From Neocallimastix lanati (nom. inval.) (taxonomy: Eukaryota; Neocallimastigomycota; Neocallimastigomycetes; Neocallimastigales; Neocallimastigaceae), in assembly GCA_016946835.1 (NCBI GenBank), contig JACVTC010000091.1, positions 687,298 to 751,297 of the forward strand: DNA of 64,000 bases, read 5' to 3'. The notes under the pieces are model-generated. The model made no database searches, had not been told where the DNA came from, and saw only the letters and a program-made list of their open reading frames with translations. Below, in pieces: positions 40,221-49,914 of this stretch (the first letter of the stretch is position 1; each line of letters begins with the position of its first letter). A program made the translations under genes and the position numbers.

Positions 40221-40835
40221 TGATACGATATTTTATTAAATACCGTATATGTTAGTTGGGCGTTTGTGCAAAAGGGAATTACTCCAAGAATATTATATTA
40301 CAATAATTATATTTACTTTTTATTTATTTATCTTTTATTATTTTATTTATTATATTTTATCATAAAAAAAATACATGTTTTATTATTATTCCTTAAAAAA
40401 AAAGAAAATATTTATTTATAAATTATTTTCATAATTATATTTTTTACTAATTTTATAAATTTTATTTATCGAAACACTAAAATTAATTAATAAATATAAA
40501 TATTCATAACTTTTTACTTATAACTATTAATTCATCTTGTTTAACATTATTTAAAAATTATTTTAATATTAACATCAATTTAATTAAACATTCAATCTCC
40601 GTTATAATTAATATAACTAATTTTACTATATTATCAACAATTCTTTTAATATTTTTAATATTATTATTTAATTTAATATTTTAATAATTAATAATAATAA
40701 ATTATCTTTAATAATATATTAATAATATATTTTAAGATTCATTATATAAAATTAATTTTTAATAAATATTTATATTAATAATTTTTCTAAATAATTTTTC
40801 TATTATTTTCTATTATTTTTACTGGACATGCATCA
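40221..40835 (-). repeat. E1 5' LTR (right copy)
   Basis: Matches 31808-32422. It ends one A before the AAAT target duplication, and that same A plus AAAT serves as the AAAAT duplication of E2, so E2 landed on the E1 edge after E1 was in place. Confidence 0.92.
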
Positions 40836-40839
40836 AAAT

Positions 40840-41809
40840 TGTAAGAATCTATAATTATTTTTAAATAAAATAATTATATTTTCTTAGTTAAGTTATAATT
40901 ATAACTTTATTTAATTATATAATATTTATTCATTTAAATATTATTAATAATTTATTAAACTCAATATTAAATAATCATTAATTTAATACAACAAATTTAT
41001 TTAATTAATTATTATTTATACATTTATAAATAATTATAGTTTATTTAATTATATATTTAATTATTAAATTTATTAGTCTTAGTTTATTTATTTAATTAAA
41101 TTGTAAACAAATATATTATGTATTCTAATATGTACTTAATAATGTATTCTGTATTTTGTTTATTAATATCATTATTATGTTATTTTCCTTATTTGTAAAT
41201 TTATGATTTTATGGTCGAAATATCTTTTATTATTTTATTCTTTTATTTTCGATCAATTAAATTAGATTAGCTAATCGGTCAATTAGGGTTTTTCCCAATC
41301 ACTTTTTAAAAGTAATTGGTTTTACCTAATTGATACGATGATCGATATGGATAGAATATCGATCAAAAATCTTATCTAGGTTTTTCTCTCTAATCTTTTC
41401 CTAGATAAGAGATTTGTTAAGATTAGAAAACATTTTTTAATTTAACCTTATTTTTCAAAAAAGTATAAATAAAGCTCTTGAATTCTCTTTGAGAAATCAA
41501 GAGTTATTATTATAACAATTATAATATAGTAATAACATTAATAAAATTTTTATATTTCTATTTTAATAAAGTAAGTTTTAATAAAAAACAAATTTAAAAA
41601 AAAAAAAACATAAAATAAAATAATCTTTTCTCTTTGACAATTTTGTGTTATTAGTTTATTATAATTAGTTATAATAAACTCTCTCTTATAGAAGATAAGT
41701 ATATTTATCTTTTTTTTGTTTTCTCAATTTAATAATAATTATTATTTAGTTATTATTAAGTTGTAGTTAATAATTTAATTCTAATTAATTTTATAATTAA
41801 ATTATTACA
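40840..41809 (+). repeat. E2 5' LTR with TATA box and hairpin series
   Basis: Contains, in order: palindrome GATTAGCTAATC; TCAATTAGG/CCTAATTGA (41279-41287/41325-41333) enclosing a second hairpin; GATCGATAT/ATATCGATC (41340-41348/41356-41364); CTTATCTAGG/CCTAGATAAG (41371-41380/41400-41409); TATA box GTATAAATA at 41463; and a 13-bp hairpin at 41474-41502. The R region should start near 41499. Confidence 0.9.
41463..41471 (+). promoter_or_regulatory. E2 LTR TATA box
   Basis: GTATAAATA sits 30-40 bp upstream of the AAGAGTTATTAT at 41499-41510 that pairs with the PBS, the distance expected between TATA and mRNA start in fungi. Confidence 0.65.
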
Positions 41810-41821
41810 ATAATAACTCTT
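41810..41821 (+). promoter_or_regulatory. E2 self-primer binding site
   Basis: ATAATAACTCTT begins on the first base after the LTR. It is the exact complement of AAGAGTTATTAT (41499-41510) in the LTR just downstream of the TATA box. No TGG-type tRNA PBS is present. Tf1 of fission yeast primes minus-strand cDNA by folding back its own mRNA 5' end on such a site. Confidence 0.75.
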
Positions 41822-41879
41822 ATCTAGAATAGATTAGTGTAGTACAAAGAAAATTTTAAATAATACCAATATATTATTG

Positions 41880-41891
41880 AATTATGTAGTA

Positions 41892-41937
<46 letters not shown>

Positions 41938-42172
41938 TAAGATAAAACTTCAATATATTTTTAATAATAAAATAATATAAAAATAATAAATTAAAACAAT
42001 ATATTAGAATAGAATAATTACAATAAAACGATACATATAGAATAGTCTAGAAATTAAGCAAAAAAAAAAAAAAAAAAAAAAAAAATTTACATAAAATAAT
42101 AATAAATTAAAACAATATATTAGAATAGAATAATTACAATAAAACGATATATATAGAATAGTCTAGAAATTA

Positions 42173-42214
<42 letters not shown>

Positions 42215-42370
42215 ATATATTTGTACTATTATATATTAATGGATGGATAAATACATACTTTTAATAAATATATTACTATATATAAATGAATACATGACGT
42301 ATATAAAATCACTATAATATATAAATAAATAAAACAAATAATATATATTGTGTAAATAGATATATATATA

Positions 42371-42409
<39 letters not shown>

Positions 42410-42519
42410 AGATAAACATAATTTATTAGAAATATTACAAAATTTTAAATCTACACTAATTATAATTTTTCACATAACTTAATAAAACTAGGTAAAATAA
42501 AAAAAAAAAAAAAAAAAAA
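41880..42519 (+). repeat. E2 leader: ~119-bp tandem duplication and poly-A blocks
   Basis: Two copies of a unit with ATATTAGAATAGAATAATTAC, AATAGTCTAGAAATTAAGC, each followed by poly-A (about 26 and 34 A). Further poly-A runs lie at 41886-41932, 42376-42407 and 42500-42519. The last run abuts the gag ATG. Confidence 0.75.
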
Positions 42520-43953
42520 ATGGAAAACAATAGTGATATTCAAATTAATGAGCCTTTAGCAGACACACCATCACCAATTTCACAGTCCATTACGTATAAC
42601 GAAAATGCTTCTAAACTAATCTCTGCTATTACAGATTTCATACCTGCCTTCTTTTCGCCAAATGGAGTTCTTCAGAAAGAAAGTGATGTGAAAAACCAAC
42701 CAAGTATTAGGGAAATAATTATCCATAGTGAAGACTTTATTAAGACTCATCCAAATACATTCAAGGATGATGAGTCAAAAAACTCCTTTGTTATCAATAA
42801 ACTAACAGGAACTGCAAGAAGATGGGGTCTCTCTTTGCTAACTGATGGGACTCTAAAGAAGTTAACATTTGAAAAATTCAAGAAACTTTTGTTAGAAAAT
42901 TTCGATTCAGGTATTGAAAGGAAGCAGAAATACGTTATTATGGACAAATTGTGGAAGCTTAAACAATCTCAACTTGGTAGTGTCGCTGAATACACTATCG
43001 AATTCCGTAGGTTGGCGGGACGTCTTGGATGGCCCGACGAAGTGCTCATTGACATTATTGGAAAAGGACTTGTGGATAAGGTGCGCGAAGAATTCGACAA
43101 GGTTGAGAAACCATCTACCTTGTTTGAAGCTACGAACACTATAATTGGAATAGATAAAAAATGTTATTTGGAAAGTAGTTTAAGGAATAAGACTAAGAAT
43201 TTCAAGAAGAATCATAAATCCTTTCAAAAGAAGCGCAGAGAACTCACCAAAATCGAGAACTACAAGAAACATTTTCACAATAAAAATAAACCTAAAAATG
43301 ACATTCTCTCAGCCAACTATACTTCTAATGGAAACCCAACAATCACTACTGCCTTTTACTTAAATATAAATGATAAAAATATTAGAACAAACTTTTTAAT
43401 TGACTCCGGATCTGCTAGAAGTTTCATTTGTAGAAATTTCGCTAATAGTCACAAAATTCCATCATTAGGTTTATCCTCTCCAATTAATATCCAACTCCCA
43501 AATAGTAAAAGCATGAACATTAAACAAACTACAAAACCGCTTAAACTCAAGATTATGGACCATACAGAACGTTTTGAATTTTGCATCGCAAACATAGCCC
43601 TCCAAGGAATCAATGGTATTCTTGGAAGAGATTGGCTCTCAGTTCATAATCCTTTCATTGATTACAAGAAAAATAAAATATTCTTTTTAGGTAAATACTG
43701 TGGTTCACATTGCCCTTCTTCAAGGAAATTCAAGTTCGCAAACCAAAACTCTAATTTCACTGCAACTATGTTCGACAATCCCACAATTAACAATGCCGAT
43801 CATGATTCTATCATTCCTGAATCAATCCCAGAAGATACTGTTTGTCATTCAGACTTGAGTGACTCCGATTTATGTGCCGCTATGCCAACGAAAATAGACT
43901 CCGAAGGGAAAAAACCGAGGCATAAGAGAGATTCTCGACAAATACTATTCTGA
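42520..43953 (+). CDS. gag: E2 Gag-protease polyprotein
   Basis: 477 residues. Residues ~55-215 are the gag domain (GTARRWGLSLLTDGTL, LTFEKFKKLLLENF, LWKLKQSQLGSVAEYTIEFR, LGWPDEVLIDIIGKGL). A basic stretch follows at ~220-265, with no CCHC knuckle; Tf1 Gag also lacks one. Residues ~285-395 are an aspartic protease: FLIDSGSARSFI with the catalytic Asp ~295, and GINGILGRDWLSVHNP as the second conserved block. The frame ends TGA at 43953 while pol opens in the +1 frame from 43898. A poly-A run touches the start codon. Confidence 0.92.
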   Translation: MENNSDIQINEPLADTPSPISQSITYNENASKLISAITDFIPAFFSPNGVLQKESDVKNQPSIREIIIHSEDFIKTHPNTFKDDESKNSFVINKLTGTARRWGLSLLTDGTLKKLTFEKFKKLLLENFDSGIERKQKYVIMDKLWKLKQSQLGSVAEYTIEFRRLAGRLGWPDEVLIDIIGKGLVDKVREEFDKVEKPSTLFEATNTIIGIDKKCYLESSLRNKTKNFKKNHKSFQKKRRELTKIENYKKHFHNKNKPKNDILSANYTSNGNPTITTAFYLNINDKNIRTNFLIDSGSARSFICRNFANSHKIPSLGLSSPINIQLPNSKSMNIKQTTKPLKLKIMDHTERFEFCIANIALQGINGILGRDWLSVHNPFIDYKKNKIFFLGKYCGSHCPSSRKFKFANQNSNFTATMFDNPTINNADHDSIIPESIPEDTVCHSDLSDSDLCAAMPTKIDSEGKKPRHKRDSRQILF

Positions 43954-46612
43954 TCTCATAATAGTATTTGAGAAAAATGAAGCTGAGAAGTTACCACCAC
44001 ACAGGGAATATGATATGTCAATTGATCTTATTCCTGGTGGCCAATTATTCTTCGGTCCAATCTACTCTCTTACCGTTCCGGAAATGAAAGCCTTGAAAGA
44101 GTATATTCAAGAAAATCTTAGAAAAAAGTTCATACGAAAATCAAAATCACCAGCAGGTGCTCCAGTTATATTTGTATTGAAACGCGATGGAACTCTCAGA
44201 TTATGTGTCGATTATCGACGCTTGAATGCTATTACAATCCGTAATAGTTACCCGATTCCAAGAATAAATGACTTAATGGAATCTTTTAAAGGTGCAATGA
44301 TATTTACCCGTCTTGACTTAAGATCCGCCTACAACCTTATAAGAATTAAAGAAGGGCATGAATATCTTACAGCGTTTAGAACTCCTTTAGGGCATTTCGA
44401 ATATCTCGTAATGCCTTTCGGGCTTAGAAACGCGCCTTCCGTTTTCCAACGTTTCATTCATGATATACTTAACGACTGTATTGGTATTTTTGTTAGAGTT
44501 TACCTTGATGACATAATTATCTATTCCAAATCCTTAAAAGAGCATATTAACCATGTAAGAACTGTTTTAAAAATTCTTATTGATAATGGATTATATGCTA
44601 AATTAGAGAAATGTGAGTTTCATGTAACTGAAACCACATTCTTAGGCTTCACAGTTTCCAATAAAGGGCTAACTATGGATAAAAATAAGGTCAAATCAGT
44701 ACTCGATTGGCCAAGTCCTAAAAATGTTAAAGAATTGCAAAGTTTCCTTGGATTATGTAATTTCTATAGAAAATTTATAAAAGACTTTGCAAAAAACATG
44801 GAACCCCTTCGCAAACTTTTAAAAAAGGAAAATCCTTTTATCTGGGATAAATCAGCTGAAGATGCTTTTCAAAAGTTAAAGGACTCTTTTAAAGCTGATG
44901 ATTTTTTAATATTTCCTGATCCTGATAAAGAATTTATAGTTGAAACCGATGCAAGTGATTTTGCAGTCGGATGTATACTTTCTCAGGTATCTAGTGAAGA
45001 TAATCAATTGCATCCTGTGGCATTTCACTCCAGATCCCTTAATAAAGCAGAAGCTAATTATACTATCTATGATAAAGAGCTTCTTGCTATTATTACTGCA
45101 TTTGAAACCTGGAGACATCATCTTGAAGGTGCCAAGTTCCCAGTTCAAGTAATAACAGATCATAAGAATCTGCTATACTTTAAAAAACCACAACATTTAA
45201 ACCAACGACAAATTCGTTGGAGCCTTTTCCTGTCTAAATTCGACTATAGGATTGCGTATAGAGCTGGCTCAAAAAGTGGAAAGCCTGATGCTTTATCCAG
45301 GAGACCAGATTATAAATCCACACATCCCGTGGAACAACAATCCTTAATTAATAAGAATGCTTTTTGTTGTGCTACTAGCGACAATATAAGTAAACTTATT
45401 AAAGCACAGAAAGAAGACCAATATTGTCAAAATATCCTTTCTAAATTAAGAGATCAGTCGAAAAAACTAAATAGTTCTCTATTTACTCTCGTCGAGGGAA
45501 TTCTTCATTTCCAAAAAAGAATTATTGTTCCATCTAGTCTCAGGGCATGGATTTTAAAATCCTTCCATGATGCGCCTACTAGCGGCCACCAAGGGATAGA
45601 AAGGACCTTTGAAAAACTTAAAAGGTTCTACTGGTGGCCAAACATGAAGAAAGATGTTTCTAACTATGTTCTTTCGTGCAATGTCTGTTCCCGAAGTAAG
45701 ATTCGCAGACATAAGCCATATGGTAAGCTAATACCACTTCCCATTCCTACAAAACCCTGGGAAGTAATTGGCGTGGATTTTATAGTCTCTCTGCCTTCTT
45801 CGCAAGACTGCACATGCATCATGATTGTTTCTGATCATTTAACAAAAATGGTCCATTTAGTGCCCTGCTCCGACGTTCCTTCCGCCGACCTAACCGCAAA
45901 ATTACTGCTCTTCCAAGTCTTTAAACACCATGGTTTTCCAAAAGTTATTGTTTCCGACCACGGCTCTCAATTCTCCTCCCAATTCTGGACCTCTTTATGT
46001 GATGCTATTAGAGCCAAACCAAGATTAGCAACGGCCCATCATCAGCAATCAAATGGTCAAGTGGAACGTGCCAATGCTGTTATTGAACAATATCTTCGTT
46101 GTTATTGTTCTTCCGCCCAGAATGAATGGTGCTATTATCTTCCCTTATGTGAAATGTCTTATAATAACTCCATCCATAAATCAATTGGCCAAACTCCTTT
46201 TCATGCTAACTATGGTTTCGATCCTAATTGTGTTATTGACTCCCCTCCTGTCTTACTAAGAGACACAGCTTCTATCCTTACTAGAGACTGGTCGTCACAC
46301 TTTAATGCCCTCCGGCAACACTTAATAAAAGCCAAAGAAGATTTTAAGAAATATGCTGATAATAAAAAATCTATAGGCCCTGACTTCAAAGTTAATGACT
46401 TGGTTATGCTTAAAAGATATTATTTTACAAATGAACCGTCCAAAAAGCTATCTTCTCAGTATCTTGGTCCATTTAAAATTATCGAAAAGGGGGAAAGAAT
46501 GAATTACCGCTTGGAACTTCCAGAAAACTTACATCTTCATCCGGTATTTCATATCTCACAATTGGAGCCTTATACAGAGCGGAATAAAGAATTGAAAGAG
46601 CCATCATCGTAA
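43898..46612 (+). CDS. pol: E2 Pol: reverse transcriptase, RNase H, integrase
   Basis: First ATG at 44015, but homology starts upstream in this frame (YYSDLIIVFEKNEAEKLPPHREYD, from ~43940), so entry is probably by +1 frameshift. Counting from 44015: RT with SPAGAPVIFV, LRLCVDYRRLN, VMPFGLRNAPSVFQ and catalytic YLDD ~164; RNase H from ~309 (VETDASDFAVG); integrase zinc finger (HDAPTSGHQG ... CNVCSRSK); integrase core with Asp ~588 (GVDFIVSLP), Asp ~648 (VSDHGSQF) and Glu ~683 (SNGQVERAN). It ends with a GPY/F module (YLGPFKII, HPVFHISQLEPY) and no chromodomain. All catalytic residues are intact. Confidence 0.94.
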   Translation, partial: TPKGKNRGIREILDKYYSDLIIVFEKNEAEKLPPHREYDMSIDLIPGGQLFFGPIYSLTVPEMKALKEYIQENLRKKFIRKSKSPAGAPVIFVLKRDGTLRLCVDYRRLNAITIRNSYPIPRINDLMESFKGAMIFTRLDLRSAYNLIRIKEGHEYLTAFRTPLGHFEYLVMPFGLRNAPSVFQRFIHDILNDCIGIFVRVYLDDIIIYSKSLKEHINHVRTVLKILIDNGLYAKLEKCEFHVTETTFLGFTVSNKGLTMDKNKVKSVLDWPSPKNVKELQSFLGLCNFYRKFIKDFAKNMEPLRKLLKKENPFIWDKSAEDAFQKLKDSFKADDFLIFPDPDKEFIVETDASDFAVGCILSQVSSEDNQLHPVAFHSRSLNKAEANYTIYDKELLAIITAFETWRHHLEGAKFPVQVITDHKNLLYFKKPQHLNQRQIRWSLFLSKFDYRIAYRAGSKSGKPDALSRRPDYKSTHPVEQQSLINKNAFCCATSDNISKLIKAQKEDQYCQNILSKLRDQSKKLNSSLFTLVEGILHFQKRIIVPSSLRAWILKSFHDAPTSGHQGIERTFEKLKRFYWWPNMKKDVSNYVLSCNVCSRSKIRRHKPYGKLIPLPIPTKPWEVIGVDFIVSLPSSQDCTCIMIVSDHLTKMVHLVPCSDVPSADLTAKLLLFQVFKHHGFPKVIVSDHGSQFSSQFWTSLCDAIRAKPRLATAHHQQSNGQVERANAVIEQYLRCYCSSAQNEWCYYLPLCEMSYNNSIHKSIGQTPFHANYGFDPNCVIDSPPVLLRDTASILTRDWSSHFNALRQHLIKAKEDFKKYADNKKSIGPDFKVNDLVMLKRYYFTNEPSKKLSSQYLGPFKIIEKGERMNYRLELPENLHLHPVFHISQLEPYTERNKELKEPSS
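43915..43921 (+). promoter_or_regulatory. Candidate +1 frameshift site CCG AGG C
   Basis: In the gag frame the sequence reads CCG AGG CAT; skipping one base gives CCG-A-GGC ATA AGA and enters the pol frame. It combines the AGG-C A-site of Ty1 (CUU AGG C) with a non-slippery P codon as in Ty3 (GCG AGU U). It lies inside the 54-nt gag/pol overlap. A simple mutation remains possible. Confidence 0.5.
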
Positions 46613-46621
46613 AAGGAGCAA

Positions 46622-47592
46622 TGTAAGAATCTATAATTATTTTTAAATAAAATAATTATATTTTCTTAGTTAAGTTATAATTATAACTTTATTTAATTAT
46701 ATAATATTTATTCATTTAAATATTATTAATAATTTATTAAACTCAATATTAAATAATCATTAATTTAATACAACAAATTTATTTAATTAATTATTATTTA
46801 TACATTTATAAATAATTATAGTTTATTTAATTATATATTTAATTATTAAATTTATTAGTCTTAGTTTATTTATTTAATTAAATTGTAAACAAATATATTA
46901 TGTATTCTAATATGTACTTAATAATGTATTCTGTATTTTGTTTATTAATATCATTATTATGTTATTTTCCTTATTTGTAAATTTATGATTTTATGGTCGA
47001 AATATCTTTTATTATTTTATTCTTTTATTTTCGATCAATTAAATTAGATTAGCTAATCGGTCAATTAGGGTTTTTCCCAATCACTTTTTAAAAGTAATTG
47101 GTTTTACCTAATTGATACGATGATCGATATGGATAGAATATCGATCAAAAATCTTATCTAGGTTTTTCTCTCTAATCTTTTCCTAGATAAGAGATTTGTT
47201 AAGATTAGAAAACATTTTTTAATTTAACCTTATTTTTCAAAAAAGTATAAATAAAGCTCTTGAATTCTCTTTGAGAAATCAAGAGTTATTATTATAACAA
47301 TTATAATATAGTAATAACATTAATAAAATTTTTATATTTCTATTTTAATAAAGTAAGTTTTAATAAAAAACAAATTTAAAAAAAAAAAAAACATAAAATA
47401 AAATAATCTTTTCTCTTTGACAATTTTGTGTTATTAGTTTATTATAATTAGTTATAATAAACTCTCTCTTATAGAAGATAAGTATATTTATCTTTTTTTT
47501 GTTTTCTCAATTTAATAATAATTATTATTTAGTTATTATTAAGTTGTAGTTAATAATTTAATTCTAATTAATTTTATAATTAAATTATTACA
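46622..47592 (+). repeat. E2 3' LTR
   Basis: 971 bp, matching 40840-41809 except one extra A in a homopolymer. Preceded by AAAAGGAGCAA. Followed by target duplication AAAAT. Confidence 0.92.
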
Positions 47593-47600
47593 AAAATAAT

Positions 47601-47679
47601 TGTAATGAAACCTATTAGTCTAGTGGTTAATAGTTGGAGCTCAGTACAAGATGTCACTGGTTCGACTCCATCTATTACA
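47601..47679 (+). tRNA. tRNA-like sequence (decayed tRNA gene or tRNA-derived element)
   Basis: 79 nt. Acceptor arms TGTAATG / TATTACA pair over 7 bp. A-box-like TTAGTCTAGTGGTTAA and perfect B box GGTTCGACTCC are correctly spaced, with T-loop TTCGACT and exactly 5+7 nt to the 3' end. A TTTTT Pol III terminator follows at 47681-47685. The T-stem has two mismatches and no clean anticodon stem is formed around GCTCAGT, so amino-acid identity cannot be given and it may be non-functional. Confidence 0.5.
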
Positions 47680-47685
47680 CTTTTT

Positions 47686-48539
47686 GTTTATTGAAAATAT
47701 TATTTTGTTAAATTTTATTATAAATTATTTTACCAATCAAATTATTAGGTTTGATTTTATTTTGATATAAAAACATGTAGTTTAAAATTAGTTTAATAAT
47801 TTCGAGGTTTCATTAACATTAAACATTAAATAAATAAATAAATAAATAAATATCTTGATAAAATAAATGATTTGTTAAATAATATTTTAATATTTAAAGT
47901 GTTTTTCAATATTTTACATTTATTTGTTTATTTAAGTTAATACACCAACCTGGTGATTAACCTAAATCGTTACAATAATTAATAAATAAATAATTTTGAT
48001 AAAAAATGTCAAATTAATATATTTTTGAATTAAAATAAAAATATATTTAAATTTTAAAAAGGTCTTATATATCTTTAAAATATAAAAGAATTATTCTTTA
48101 TATATTTTTAAAATTAATAATATATTTATATATATATATAAATTCTTTAAATATTCTTAAAAAAAGTAGAAAAAATAAAAATAAAAATATATTCATTAAT
48201 AAAATTTATCTTTTTATTAACATAATAAATATTTAAATAAAAGTTTAAGCAAAAAAAAAAAATTTTTTTTTTAATCTTCGTGTTTACTAACTTTATATTA
48301 TAGTATTCATAAAAAGATGTAAATATAAAAGATATTAATAAAAATATTTAATATTTTTTTTTTATTATTATTATTATTATTATACATTTTAATAGAAAAT
48401 TTGTTGTTTTATAGTATAAAGTTGATAACAATAATATAAAAATAAAAATATTTAATTGAAAATTTGTTTTATAGTACTCATAAAATTAACGATATAGATA
48501 AATAAATTTTTAATAAAACTATATGTTAACTTTTTATAC
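47686..48539. other. AT-rich spacer
   Basis: No gene. Short unique patches (AATACACCAACCTGGTGATTAACC at 47940-47963 forms a CACCA/TGGTG hairpin), the rest AT repeats and ATTATT at 48362-48385. Confidence 0.55.
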
Positions 48540-48855
48540 CAAAAGAAATTGAACTTTTTCTAACTCCATCTTTAATTTAATTTTTTTTATTTTAATTGAT
48601 ATAGATACATCATATTCTTTTTCAAGATAATTATGTAAACTTTCATATTTTAAAATTTCCCTCTTATTGAGTAAAATAATGAATTATTTACATTTATTTA
48701 AAGCTTTATATTCAATACATCTATATACTTATGGATTATTTTTTTTTTTTTTTTTTTTTTTTTGATGAAAAATTAAATTTATATTTTTTATTAATAATAA
48801 TTTGTTCTTTTCCTCGATTAGTTTCACTTATTTCAATATTTATATTTTCTTCCAT
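48540..48855 (-). pseudogene. FLYWCH-domain N-terminal remnant of a MULE transposase
   Basis: From an ATG at 48855 the minus strand reads MEENINIEISETNRGKEQ, then KKYKFNFS, nearly the start of the 52397 copy. A poly-A expansion (about 21 A) breaks the frame. CIEYKALNKCK and LHNYLEKEYD follow, with an in-frame TAA and loss of the second zinc-binding His. Homology ends near 48540; the transposase core is missing. Confidence 0.72.
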
Positions 48856-49384
48856 TTATGATAAAATATTTTAATTAAACATTTAAATAAATATATTTAA
48901 TTATATATGCTCTATTTTAAAATCTTTTAAATAGATATTTTATTTTATAATTTTTGAAGAAAGAAAAATTTTTTTTATTGGTACATGACAAAATATAGTA
49001 AATAATCTATGAAAAGCTAAAACTTAGCTCAGGTGTATCTAACCCTGAAGGATCTACGCTTCAGACTATTATTTGTTATTTATTATATATTTTATTTTTT
49101 ATTAATAAATTAGTTTTTAATTACTTAGTTTTTTTTTTTTAATTAATAAGTGTTTTTAAGAAAATATTTTATTTTTTTATATATACTAGAAAATAGAAAA
49201 TAAAGCATTAATATGATTATTTATTATTTATATTTAATTATTTTTATATTTAATTATTTTTATATAATTATTTATATATATATAATTGTATTAAAATTAT
49301 TAAAAATTTATGAACCACAAATCAAGACTCTATGAACGCCACATTACGATATGCAACTTTCCCAAATGCACCAAATAAATATAT

Positions 49385-49391
49385 AAAGATT

Positions 49392-49427
<36 letters not shown>

Positions 49428-49575
49428 AACACTAAGCTTTCGGAGAAAATATTAATTTTCATTATTTTTAAAGTGATAATATTTTAGAAGAAGTGAAGAA
49501 ATTATTTGAATGAAAATAAAAGTATTAATAATACATTACAATATGACATTAAAAAATGATGCTATAATAATAATT
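49385..49575. repeat. Dispersed ~190-bp repeat, copy 2
   Basis: Collinear with 29222-29420 (poly-T, TTATGAACACTAAGCTTTCGG, AATATTAATTTTCATT, AAGTGATAATATTTTAGAAG, TTGAATGAAAAT). Confidence 0.65.
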
Positions 49576-49914
49576 AAAAATAGAAAACATAAGAAATTTC
49601 CTATTATATATTATATATTAAAAAAAAAAAATTATTTTAAATTTTTTATAATTTTATATCATAATTAACATTACTATTCGTAGGGAGAGGTCCAAAACGC
49701 CAATTTTTTTCACGTGATATATCAAATTTTGAGGCTTTTTAAATTAATAGTTACATGATACTATTTTGTTGTATTATTAATTTGTAATTTTTTTCTTAAA
49801 ATTTATTAAGTGAAGAATTAAATAAATTATAATGGTTAGATAAAAATAAATATTTTTTTACAAAAAAAAAAAAAAATAAAATAAAATATTCAAACAATTA
49901 AAAGGTTTATTTTA

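Larger units (their letters stand above)
31808..40835 (-). mobile_element. E1: complete Ty3/gypsy retrotransposon, 9.0 kb
   Basis: 615-bp LTRs at 31808-32422 and 40221-40835, of equal length and apparently identical. Ends are TGAT...ATCA. The 4-bp target duplication AAAT is at 31804-31807 and 40836-40839. Internal order on the minus strand: PBS, leader with repeated hairpins, gag, a -1 frameshift site, pol (protease, RT, RNase H, integrase), purine tract, LTR. All catalytic motifs are present, so it is probably young and potentially active. Its right flank is the left LTR of E2. Confidence 0.93.
40840..47592 (+). mobile_element. E2: complete Ty3/gypsy retrotransposon of Tf1/sushi type, 6.75 kb
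   Basis: LTRs at 40840-41809 (970 bp) and 46622-47592 (971 bp) differ visibly only in one poly-A length. Ends TGTAAG...TTACA; target duplication AAAAT at 40835-40839 and 47593-47597. Interior: self-primer PBS, AT leader with poly-A blocks, gag-protease ORF, pol ORF in the +1 frame, purine run AAAAGGAGCAA, LTR. Its codon use is clearly less AT-biased than the surroundings. Its right end lies 8 bp from a tRNA-like sequence. Confidence 0.93.

Noticed and set aside
42747..43144. Short ORFs on both strands within E2 gag
   Set aside because: Shadow frames of the gag-protease gene.
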